Assembly (NCBI GenBank): GCA_934565415.1
Contig: CAKTHQ010000054.1
Location: forward strand, 1-10,916
DNA length: 10,916 nt
Direction of reading: 5' to 3'
Origin: an uncultured Oscillospiraceae bacterium
GTDB lineage: Bacteria > Bacillota > Clostridia > Oscillospirales > Oscillospiraceae
The position numbers and the translations under genes are program-made. The notes beneath the pieces are model-generated. The model was not told the origin of the DNA and did not search any database. It saw only the letters and a list, made by a program, of their open reading frames with translations. Positions 1 through 6,039 of this stretch are shown here, piece after piece; within the stretch, counting starts at the first letter, position 1, and every line of letters starts with the position of its first letter.

Positions 1-1
1 A

Positions 2-2668
2 AAGGTAAAAAAGAGCAATCAGGACTTTTCCGGCAGTCTGTCCCCCCATGTGCTGGCAGCCGTATTAAGCCTTGTGTTGCTCATTTTGTTTGTAGTAATT
101 GCGGTGAATCCGGAGGGTGCACTGTTAAAGCTGCTTCAGTCTGTGATTCTGGGCCTGTTAGGGCAGGCGGCGTTCTATTTTTCCATTCCCGCCCTTATGT
201 ATCTGTTCATCATCCAAACTCTGGGCCGGAAGCACAGCCCCACCATGCGCAGCGTTTGCCTGGTGCTGTTCGTGTTTTTCAGCGGCAGTATCTTCCATCT
301 GGTGGTACAGGACCAGGGCATGGCCGAGGGCTTTGCCGTCATTGGGGACTTGTATACCGGCGGCCTTAGCGGTACTACCGGCGGCGTACTTTGCGGCGGC
401 TTTGCCATGATTCTTCGGTGGCTCTGCGGCAACGTGATTGCCTATCTGATTCTGATTGTCAGCGCTGTTCTGACCCTCCTTGGCTCTATGGAAATCACAA
501 TTCCCAGCATCGTCCGAGCCATTGCAAACCGTCCACGGGAGGAGTATGAGGAAGAAGAGGACGAGCCCTATATGGAGCCCGCTGCCGTGGTGATCAACCA
601 TATTGCCAATAAGAAAATCGAGCAGAAACGCCGCCAGCGCCAGGTACCGGCCCCTAGCATCCAGGAGGAGCCGCCTTTTGCGCCCGTCCAGGAGCAGCGG
701 CCTGCGGCGCCCAAACCCCAGCGGAAGGTCTGCCAGGCGCCCCCCCAGCCAGTTCAGGAACTGGGAACCCCGTCCAGAGCGGCAGATGTGATGAATACCA
801 TCGATCTGGATATCGATACGCCGATTTACGGCTATCGGGAGGATCCGATTCCGGAACCGCCGGTTGTCCGGATGCCGGAAAAGAAACCCATCCGGGAGCC
901 GGAGGCCCCCAAGGACCCAATTCCGGACCAGATGCCGGAACTGATTATGGAGCCGCCCAAGCCCCAGCCAGTCCCAAAGCAGGAGCCCGTGCATCAGGAG
1001 ATGCTCAAACAGGAAGCTCTTCGGCAGAACCGGAAAATGCCGGAGGAGTCCGCCGAAAAGCCGGGCAAGGTCAGCACCAAGGATGCCCAGGAATCCGCCC
1101 GGCAGGTGGCCGCGGAGATTGCCCAGGGGCAGACCGAGGAGCAGCCTGCCTACTGCTTCCCGCCCATTGACCTGCTGCGGCGCCCTGCCGGTGCGGCTGC
1201 CGACGGCACCGAGGAAATGCGGGAGAATTCCGCCCGACTGAATGAGACTCTGGCCAGCTTCCACATTGATGCCCACATCATCAATGTGACCCGGGGCCCA
1301 AGCGTTACCCGGTACGAGGTGGAGCTGGACAAGGGTGTCCGCCTGAGCAAGCTTACCTCCTGCGCCGACGACATCGCCCTGAGCCTGGGTGCCTCCGGCG
1401 TCCGAATTGCCGCCGTCCCCGGAAAAATCTCCATTGTGGGTATCGAGGTGCCCAACCGCACCGTGACCACCGTCTCCCTGCGGGAGGTTATCGATTCGCC
1501 CGAGTTCGCCAAAGCCAAGGGGAAGTCCTCCTTCTCCGTGGGCAAGGATATTGCCGGTAACTGCATCGTGGGCAACATTGCGAAAATGCCCCATATGCTC
1601 ATTGCCGGTACCACCGGTTCCGGTAAATCCGTGTGCATGAACTCCATTATCATCAGTTTGCTTTATAAAGCGGGCCCCGAGGATGTAAAGCTCATCATGG
1701 TGGACCCCAAAATGGTAGAATTGGGCATTTACAACGGCATCCCCCATCTGCTGATCCCTGTGGTTACGGACCCCAAGAAGGCTGCCGGGTCTTTGCAGTG
1801 GGCTGTTACGGAAATGCTGCGCCGGTATAAGCTCATGTCCGACCTGGGCGTCCGGGATCTGGAATCCTATAACGGCATCGTCACCCAGGAGGAGGGGGGC
1901 CAGAAGCTGCCCCAGGTCATCGTCATCATCGATGAGCTGGCTGACCTGATGCTGGTGGCTGCAAAAGAGGTAGAAGACTCCATCTGCCGCATTGCCCAGA
2001 TGGGCCGTGCTGCCGGAATGCACCTGATCATCGCCACCCAGCGTCCTTCTGCCGATGTCATTACCGGCCTGATGAAGGCCAACATTCCCTCGAGAATTGC
2101 CTTCTCCGTGGCCTCCGCTATGGAATCCCGGATCATCCTGGATACCCAGGGCGCCGAAAAGCTGGTAGGCAAGGGCGATATGCTCTATGCCCCCATCGGC
2201 TGCGGCAAGCCTCTCCGTGTCCAGGGCTGCTTTGTCACCGACAGCGAGGTAGAAGCGGTGGCTGGGTTTGTCAAAGAGCACTATGTGGCCGACTACAACC
2301 AGCAGGTGCTGGAGGAAATTGAAAAGAAGGCCCAGCAGACAGGCAAGTCCGGCAAGGGTGCCTCTGCTTCCGACCCGGAGCCCAATGACGAAGAGCTGGA
2401 AGGGGACGAGCTGCTGCCCGCTGCTGTGGAAGTGGTGCTGGAGACCGGCCAGGCCTCCGTCTCCATGCTCCAGCGCCGTCTGAAGCTGGGCTACGCCCGG
2501 GCAGCCCGGATCGTGGATGAGATGGAGGAAAAGGGGATCGTTGGCCCCTTCCAGGGCTCCAAGCCCCGGTCCATCCTCATCACCAAGGAAGAATGGGCCG
2601 CCAGAAACGGCCAGACAGCCGAGGAGGAGCCCCCCTTCGACCCGGATGTACCGGACGAACTGCTGTGA
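2..2668 (+). CDS. ftsK: DNA translocase FtsK/SpoIIIE, 5' end cut by window edge
   Basis: Membrane-anchored ATP-driven double-stranded DNA pump that moves chromosomal DNA through the division septum (SpoIIIE role in spore formers). Numbering from the GTG at 50: four or five hydrophobic segments at about 1-19, 31-58, 67-86 and 104-146; a Pro/Gln/Glu-rich linker at about 160-365; the alpha domain from about 368 with a GPSVTRYEVELDKG stretch; the RecA-like beta domain with Walker A GTTGSGKS (520-527) and Walker B VIVIIDELADL (Asp628, Glu629), followed by a QMGRAAGMHLIIATQRPS stretch; and a C-terminal winged-helix gamma domain (about 786-850) that in the family reads polar DNA sequences. The GTG at 50 is probably not the true start: the frame stays open to the left edge, giving KVKKSNQDFSGSLSPH before it, with basic residues typical of an FtsK N-terminus. 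The domain order is complete apart from this short end. The gene ends in an intrinsic terminator. Confidence 0.96.
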   Translation, partial: KVKKSNQDFSGSLSPHVLAAVLSLVLLILFVVIAVNPEGALLKLLQSVILGLLGQAAFYFSIPALMYLFIIQTLGRKHSPTMRSVCLVLFVFFSGSIFHLVVQDQGMAEGFAVIGDLYTGGLSGTTGGVLCGGFAMILRWLCGNVIAYLILIVSAVLTLLGSMEITIPSIVRAIANRPREEYEEEEDEPYMEPAAVVINHIANKKIEQKRRQRQVPAPSIQEEPPFAPVQEQRPAAPKPQRKVCQAPPQPVQELGTPSRAADVMNTIDLDIDTPIYGYREDPIPEPPVVRMPEKKPIREPEAPKDPIPDQMPELIMEPPKPQPVPKQEPVHQEMLKQEALRQNRKMPEESAEKPGKVSTKDAQESARQVAAEIAQGQTEEQPAYCFPPIDLLRRPAGAAADGTEEMRENSARLNETLASFHIDAHIINVTRGPSVTRYEVELDKGVRLSKLTSCADDIALSLGASGVRIAAVPGKISIVGIEVPNRTVTTVSLREVIDSPEFAKAKGKSSFSVGKDIAGNCIVGNIAKMPHMLIAGTTGSGKSVCMNSIIISLLYKAGPEDVKLIMVDPKMVELGIYNGIPHLLIPVVTDPKKAAGSLQWAVTEMLRRYKLMSDLGVRDLESYNGIVTQEEGGQKLPQVIVIIDELADLMLVAAKEVEDSICRIAQMGRAAGMHLIIATQRPSADVITGLMKANIPSRIAFSVASAMESRIILDTQGAEKLVGKGDMLYAPIGCGKPLRVQGCFVTDSEVEAVAGFVKEHYVADYNQQVLEEIEKKAQQTGKSGKGASASDPEPNDEELEGDELLPAAVEVVLETGQASVSMLQRRLKLGYARAARIVDEMEEKGIVGPFQGSKPRSILITKEEWAARNGQTAEEEPPFDPDVPDELL

Positions 2669-2675
2669 TTTGCTG

Positions 2676-2712
2676 CCGCCTCCAGGAAGGAAAATCTGGA
2701 GGCGGTTTTTTT
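2676..2712 (+). terminator. Rho-independent terminator of ftsK
   Basis: Perfect 10-bp stem CCGCCTCCAG (2676-2685) / CTGGAGGCGG (2696-2705), a 10-nt A-rich loop, then seven T residues (2706-2712). It starts seven bases after the ftsK stop and separates ftsK from the sigma operon. Confidence 0.93.
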
Positions 2713-2732
2713 GAGAATTTTTTTCTTTTCCC

Positions 2733-2758
2733 TGCAACGAATTTCGTTTTTTTCCGTC
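2733..2758 (+). promoter_or_regulatory. Candidate ECF-type promoter of the sigma operon
   Basis: TGCAAC at 2733-2738 is followed after 16 nt by CGTC (2755-2758, in the context CGTCTATATAGG). ECF sigma factors of Firmicutes commonly use a -35 with an AAC core and a -10 with CGTC or CGTA at 16-17 nt spacing, so this is the expected form of an autoregulated promoter. The spacer is T-rich (TTTCGTTTTTTT), also common in such promoters. It lies just after the ftsK terminator and leaves a leader of roughly 135 nt before the sigma start. Recognition by this particular sigma is inferred. Confidence 0.65.
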
Positions 2759-2804
2759 TATATAGGTAGAGAAGGAAATAAGGATTTGGCAGGGCCAAAA
2801 TCGG

Positions 2805-2836
2805 GCAGCTCTTGCCCTCTCCAAGCAGGAGAGGGC
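2805..2836 (+). repeat. Half copy of the two-hairpin repeat, in the sigma leader
   Basis: A 9-bp perfect hairpin, GCCCTCTCC (2814-2822) / GGAGAGGGC (2828-2836), loop AAGCA, preceded by GCAGCTCTT. The 32-nt block matches 4724-4755 at 26 of 32 positions. A stem pair that is C-G here is T-A there, which keeps the pairing. There is no T tract, so it is not a standard terminator. It would sit in the 5' leader of the sigma mRNA. The second, short hairpin seen in the full copies is missing here. Confidence 0.7.
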
Positions 2837-2887
2837 ATGGAGCTACTCTATCCCAGTCTAGCTAAATTCTTATTTGCCCGAGAGAAA

Positions 2888-2894
2888 AAGGAGG
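2888..2894 (+). promoter_or_regulatory. Ribosome binding site that fixes the sigma factor start
   Basis: AAGGAGG with an 8-nt spacer to the ATG at 2903. The reading frame is open upstream to 2711, and an in-frame ATG exists at 2837, but this strong site and the family length favour 2903. Confidence 0.85.
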
Positions 2895-2902
2895 TTCAAA
2901 AT

Positions 2903-3460
2903 ATGGAGGATGCCCAGATTTTGGAGCTGTACAACGCCCGGTCTGAGGAGGCCATATCCGAAACGGCCCAAAAATACGGCTACTACTGCCACAGCATTGC
3001 TATGAATATTCTTTCCAATGAGGAGGACGCGGAGGAGTCGGTGAATGACACCTGGTACGCTGCCTGGCAGAGTATTCCGCCCCAGAGGCCCCAGATCCTG
3101 TCGGCTTTTTTAGCTAGGCTGACCCGGAACTTTTCCCTGGACCGGTGGCGGAAGCTGCGGGCCTTCAAGCGGGGCGGGGGAGAAGTGGCCCTGGCGCTGG
3201 AAGAGCTGCGGGACTGCGTATCCGGCAAGGAAAGTGTCGAGGGAGAACTCATTCGCAGGGAGACCCTGCGGAGCATCGACTGCTTTTTGGGAACATTGAC
3301 CGCCGTAGAACGCAGCGTATTTTTGTGCCGCTACTGGTACCTGGATTCCAGTCAGGAGATCGCAGCCAAGTCAGGCTTCTCCGAGACCAAGGTCCGGTCT
3401 ATGCTCCGCAGGCTCCGGATTCGCCTGGACAAGCACCTGGAGAAGGAGGGACTGAGATGA
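2903..3460 (+). CDS. ECF-family RNA polymerase sigma factor
   Basis: A 185-aa sigma-70 family protein with only regions 2 and 4, the usual ECF size and design. Region 2 spans about 20-90, with the core-binding and -10-reading part around SNEEDAEESVNDTWYAAW (38-55) and LTRNFSLDRWRK (73-84). Region 4 spans about 128-180, with a helix-turn-helix at DSSQEIAAKSGFSETKVRS (148-166) that would read the -35 element. It directs RNA polymerase to a small regulon, typically envelope or stress genes. The start at 2903 is supported by AAGGAGG eight bases upstream. The stop overlaps the start of the next gene (ATGA), so the two are probably translationally coupled, as for a sigma and its inhibitor. A candidate ECF promoter at 2733-2758 suggests self-activation. 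Its regulon and ECF subgroup cannot be told from the window. Confidence 0.93.
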   Translation: MEDAQILELYNARSEEAISETAQKYGYYCHSIAMNILSNEEDAEESVNDTWYAAWQSIPPQRPQILSAFLARLTRNFSLDRWRKLRAFKRGGGEVALALEELRDCVSGKESVEGELIRRETLRSIDCFLGTLTAVERSVFLCRYWYLDSSQEIAAKSGFSETKVRSMLRRLRIRLDKHLEKEGLR

Positions 3461-4722
3461 CGGAAAAAGAGTTGCTGGATCTACTGGGAGACGTGCGACC
3501 GGACTACATAGTGCAGACGGAAGCTTTTCGCCGGGGCGGGGTGAGTCCCAGGAGAAAGCGGCATACCGGGCGGCGGGTGCTGTCCCTTGCCGCTATGCTG
3601 GCGGCGGTGCTGGCGGCGGGAGCCTTGGTCCGGTTCGGCCTGGCTCCTCACTGGAAGCAGGGAAAAGCGGAGACGGCTGCAACGATGGCAGCCCAGAGGG
3701 CTGATGAATCGATCACCTGGCAGGAGGAGATATTGAATGGCGGGAGCTTCTATAGCCAGGACTACGAGAAGGAAATGACGGTCCCATCCTATACGGAGAA
3801 GGCCCAGGAGCTGCGGGGAACCAGGTTTGTCCTCTGGCGCTACGCCATCCTGGATATGGACGGGAACGGAACCCAGGAGCTGGTCATTCAGTACCGGATG
3901 GTGGACGGCGGTGCTTTCTATAGCGACAGCGAAGGAGAAGAACCCCAGATAGAAGACGGAAACGGATATTTCTATGGAGAAGACATCCTGGTTTTCTGGA
4001 AGGCCGGAGAAAAAATCCTGGAACGGGGCTATTACACCCGGCAGATGCAGGACATTCGGGCAGACGGTGCTTTCTATTGGTCCAGCAGCAGCTCTGAGCA
4101 CGGCTGGGCCAGGCTCACGGGGCTGGACGGAGAAACCCCCAGCTATGTAGAGCTTTCCGGAGACCTGTGGGACCAGCCCGAGGCACCTTGGCATTCCTTC
4201 GACGGCGGCGACGAGCACAGCGAGGCGGGACCCTCTCCGGACGAGCTGTGTCGGCTGAAGGAGCGGACCATCCAGTATGTGGATGCCGAGGGAAACGAAA
4301 CGGCTTTGAGCGTCAGCTTATTTATTGGGGAGCGGTATTCCATCGAAATGCCCCAGAGTGACTGGACGCACAGCCAGGAAAGCTACGCTGGGTTCACCTC
4401 CGACCTTTGGAGCCCGGAGGCAAACCCCTATGCCACCCTGCGAGTATTCCGAATCTACGGCGACAGCAACGCCGCCGAGAGCCTGATGTTCCAGACAGAA
4501 CAGGGCTGGAATTTCTTCCCGGACAAGCGGGGGAATCTCTATGGTGAGAAGGACGGCATGGTTATGAATGTCAGCTTCTACGAGGCGGAAGTAGAGACCT
4601 TTGTCATCATCTGTACTTACCCTCAGGAAGCCTACGAGGGCTGGGGCCGAACGCTCAGCGTCCTGGAGGATACCTTCTCCGCCTGGCCGACAGAGATAGG
4701 GACAAAGTACCCGCTGGGATAG
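3457..4722 (+). CDS. Probable membrane anti-sigma factor/sensor of the ECF sigma
   Basis: A 421-aa single-pass membrane protein. The N-terminal cytoplasmic part (1-40) begins TEKELLDLLGDV, a short helical segment often seen in clostridial proteins encoded next to ECF sigma genes, then a basic run (PRRKRHTGRR). One transmembrane segment lies at about 41-62, followed by a large outer part rich in Gly, Tyr, Trp and acidic residues. The outer part has a DMDGNGTQEL loop (133-142), resembling calcium-binding DxDGxG loops, and a C-terminal region (about 270-415, with YSIEMPQSDW near 294) that I cannot assign to a family. No zinc-binding HxxxCxxC anti-sigma motif is visible. The start is set by AAGGAGG (3443-3449) and by the ATGA overlap with the sigma gene. 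An anti-sigma role is inferred from position, topology and coupling. It could instead be an unrelated membrane protein co-expressed with the sigma factor. Confidence 0.8.
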   Translation: MTEKELLDLLGDVRPDYIVQTEAFRRGGVSPRRKRHTGRRVLSLAAMLAAVLAAGALVRFGLAPHWKQGKAETAATMAAQRADESITWQEEILNGGSFYSQDYEKEMTVPSYTEKAQELRGTRFVLWRYAILDMDGNGTQELVIQYRMVDGGAFYSDSEGEEPQIEDGNGYFYGEDILVFWKAGEKILERGYYTRQMQDIRADGAFYWSSSSSEHGWARLTGLDGETPSYVELSGDLWDQPEAPWHSFDGGDEHSEAGPSPDELCRLKERTIQYVDAEGNETALSVSLFIGERYSIEMPQSDWTHSQESYAGFTSDLWSPEANPYATLRVFRIYGDSNAAESLMFQTEQGWNFFPDKRGNLYGEKDGMVMNVSFYEAEVETFVIICTYPQEAYEGWGRTLSVLEDTFSAWPTEIGTKYPLG

Positions 4723-4723
4723 A

Positions 4724-4779
4724 GCAGCCCTAGCCTTCTCCAAGTAGGAGAAGGTGGCCCCCCAGGGCCGGAAGAGGGG
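4724..4779 (+). repeat. Two-hairpin intergenic repeat, copy A (forward)
   Basis: Long hairpin CCTTCTCC (4734-4741) / GGAGAAGG (4747-4754), loop AAGTA, with an outer G-T pair. Then a short hairpin GGCCC (4756-4760) / GGGCC (4765-4769), then a GAGGGG end (4774-4779). Same plan and orientation as copy B. It begins right after the anti-sigma stop. There is no T tract. Confidence 0.7.
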
Positions 4780-4817
4780 CGGAACGCAGAACCGATTCAC
4801 AGCCCCCGCCGGTAGGT

Positions 4818-4868
4818 CGCCTTCCCCTACGGGGAAGGTGGCTCGGCGTAGCCGAGACGGATGAGGGG
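4818..4868 (+). repeat. Two-hairpin intergenic repeat, copy B (forward)
   Basis: Long hairpin CGCCTTCCCC (4818-4827) / GGGGAAGGTG (4831-4840), triloop TAC, one G-T pair. Then a short hairpin CTCGGC (4842-4847) / GCCGAG (4851-4856), triloop GTA, then ACGGATGAGGGG. It shares the CCTTC.CC, GAAGGTGGC and GAGGGG blocks with copy A. I recall repeats of this form as widespread in intergenic DNA of gut Clostridia; that is from memory. Confidence 0.8.
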
Positions 4869-4923
4869 AAACCCAGCCCGCCCAAGGAACCAGGCCACAA
4901 TGAATGGGGAACGTTTGGACGAT

Positions 4924-4970
4924 CCCTCAGTCAGCCTGCGGCTGACAGCTCCCTTTACGCAAGGGAGCCT
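4924..4970 (+). repeat. Two-hairpin intergenic repeat, copy C (inverted)
   Basis: Read on the + strand the order is reversed: CCCTC end, short hairpin GTCAGCC (4930-4936) / GGCTGAC (4940-4946) with triloop TGC, then long hairpin GCTCCCTT (4948-4955) / AAGGGAGC (4961-4968) with loop TACGC. It faces copy B, their GAGGG ends separated by about 55 nt with no structure I could recognise. Its arm sequences differ from A and B, so it is a subtype of the same design. Confidence 0.75.
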
Positions 4971-4991
4971 TTGTACCGACCCACGCTCGCC

Positions 4992-5038
4992 CCGGGCTTT
5001 GCCCGGTCCACCCTCTCGTAAGGAGAGGGTTTTTCTTT
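4992..5038 (+). repeat. Two-hairpin intergenic repeat, copy D (inverted, degenerate)
   Basis: Short hairpin CCGGGC (4992-4997) / GCCCGG (5001-5006), triloop TTT, then TCC, then the long hairpin ACCCTCTC (5010-5017) / GAGAGGGT (5023-5030). The short-then-long order matches copy C, and the CCACC junction matches the reverse complement of copies A and B. The GAGGG end seen in the other copies is not evident. Confidence 0.6.
5010..5038 (+). terminator. Rho-independent terminator, probably ending the sigma operon
   Basis: 8-bp stem ACCCTCTC (5010-5017) / GAGAGGGT (5023-5030), loop GTAAG, overlapping a T-rich tail TTTTTCTTT (5030-5038). It stands just ahead of the murB promoter and would stop read-through from the sigma/anti-sigma operon. 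It is also the long arm of repeat copy D, so here the repeat seems to serve as a terminator. Confidence 0.75.
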
Positions 5039-5052
5039 GCTCAAAATTGCCG

Positions 5053-5081
5053 TTGCATATTCGCTTGATTTGTGCTATACT
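5053..5081 (+). promoter_or_regulatory. Extended -10 promoter of murB-whiA-dnaE
   Basis: TATACT at 5076-5081 with an upstream TG at 5073-5074 (extended -10), and a weak -35 TTGCAT at 5053-5058 with a 17-nt spacer. It lies after the terminator at 5010-5038 and about 30 nt before the murB start, in a locally A/T-richer stretch. Expected to be read by the housekeeping sigma factor. Confidence 0.75.
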
Positions 5082-5109
5082 GTAACCAATCATACACCCG
5101 GAGGCGTTT

Positions 5110-6021
5110 ATGTCGGAAATGACGGATTTTCAGAAGAAAATCGGGGTTTTGTTCCCGAAAATATCCATTTGTTTTGAAGAACCTCTATCGAAACATACTT
5201 CTTTCCGCATCGGCGGACCGGCGGAAGCTATGGCCTTCCCGAAAAATCGGGAGGAATTGGCCGAGCTTTTGAATAAGTCCTGTTTATGGGACCGCAAGCC
5301 TGTTATCCTAGGAGCCGGAACCAATGTGCTGGCTCCGGACGAAGGGATGAGGGGGCTGATCATCTGCCTGAAGGACTGTCTGGACGGCATGGAGCGGGTA
5401 GACGGCACCTCCATTCGGGTTATGGCCGGGGTAACGATGGCGAGGGCTGCGGTGTTCGCCGCCAGCCAGGGCCTTTCCGGGCTGGAATTCGCCCACGGCA
5501 TTCCCGGGACCATCGGCGGCGGCGTGTATATGAATGCCGGGGCTTACGGCGGGGAGTTGGGGAGCCTCTGCCGGGAAGTGGAGCTCATGGACCGGGAAGG
5601 GAAGACCCATGTCCTGACCCATGAGCAGATGGACTTTTCCTACCGTCATAGCTGCCTGGAAGAAACCGATTGGATCGTGGTCAGCGCCCTGCTGAGCCTG
5701 GAGCCCGGGAAGGAAGAGACCATCCGGGCCAGAATGAAGGAGCTGCAAGCCAAGCGTCTGGCCTCTCAGCCCCTCAATTACCCCTCTGCCGGGTCTGCCT
5801 TTAAGCGCCCTCAGGGAGGCTATGCCGCCGCGCTCATCGACCAGGCAGGACTCAAAGGATTCCGGGTGGGGGATGCCGCCATTTCCGAAAAGCACGGGGG
5901 CTTTGCCGTGAATTTGGGTAAAGCCACAGCGGAGGATATGAAGACGCTTTTGAAGGAAGTCTCCGAAAAGGTGGAGGCCCAGTCCGGTATCCATTTGGAG
6001 CCGGAAATTCGCGTCTGGTAA
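5110..6021 (+). CDS. murB: UDP-N-acetylenolpyruvoylglucosamine reductase MurB
   Basis: Cytoplasmic FAD enzyme that reduces enolpyruvyl-UDP-GlcNAc to UDP-N-acetylmuramate with NADPH, the second committed step of peptidoglycan precursor synthesis. At 303 aa it has the usual length of the shorter Firmicute type. The FAD-binding domain begins with HTSFRIGGPAEA, then GAGTNVLAPDEG, and the flavin-binding GIPGTIGGGVYMNAGAYGGE stretch. Substrate and catalytic parts follow: YRHS with Arg179, YPSAGSAFKRP with Ser229 (the proton-donor serine position), and the C-terminal LEPEIRVW with Glu299 the likely catalytic glutamate by alignment from memory. The ATG at 5110 has GGAGG (5100-5104) five bases upstream. 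It is the first gene of the murB-whiA-dnaE cluster, with its own extended -10 promoter. whiA starts 18 bases after its stop. Nothing is broken or missing. Confidence 0.97.
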   Translation: MSEMTDFQKKIGVLFPKISICFEEPLSKHTSFRIGGPAEAMAFPKNREELAELLNKSCLWDRKPVILGAGTNVLAPDEGMRGLIICLKDCLDGMERVDGTSIRVMAGVTMARAAVFAASQGLSGLEFAHGIPGTIGGGVYMNAGAYGGELGSLCREVELMDREGKTHVLTHEQMDFSYRHSCLEETDWIVVSALLSLEPGKEETIRARMKELQAKRLASQPLNYPSAGSAFKRPQGGYAAALIDQAGLKGFRVGDAAISEKHGGFAVNLGKATAEDMKTLLKEVSEKVEAQSGIHLEPEIRVW

Positions 6022-6039
6022 CAGAAAGAGAGGAAAAAC

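Noticed and set aside
158..2824. Very long open frame on the - strand opposite ftsK
   Set aside because: It is the antisense shadow of a well-supported GC-rich gene, runs through the ftsK terminator, and its translation shows no recognisable domain. Similar long antisense frames lie opposite dnaE (8514-10364) and the anti-sigma gene.
2711..2902. Longer sigma factor starting at 2711
   Set aside because: This start would lie within the T tract of the ftsK terminator and before the promoter, so it could not be on the transcript.
3145..3456. N-terminal extension of the anti-sigma protein inside the sigma gene
   Set aside because: The extra residues are an out-of-frame reading of the sigma gene. 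The ATGA start at 3457 has a good ribosome binding site.
4724..5038. CRISPR array
   Set aside because: The units differ in sequence, change orientation and have uneven spacing; there are no identical direct repeats and no cas genes.
4861..5093. Short open frames of 74 and 88 codons on both strands between the anti-sigma gene and murB
   Set aside because: They run through palindromic repeats, a terminator and a promoter, and have no ribosome binding site. Their length reflects GC content.
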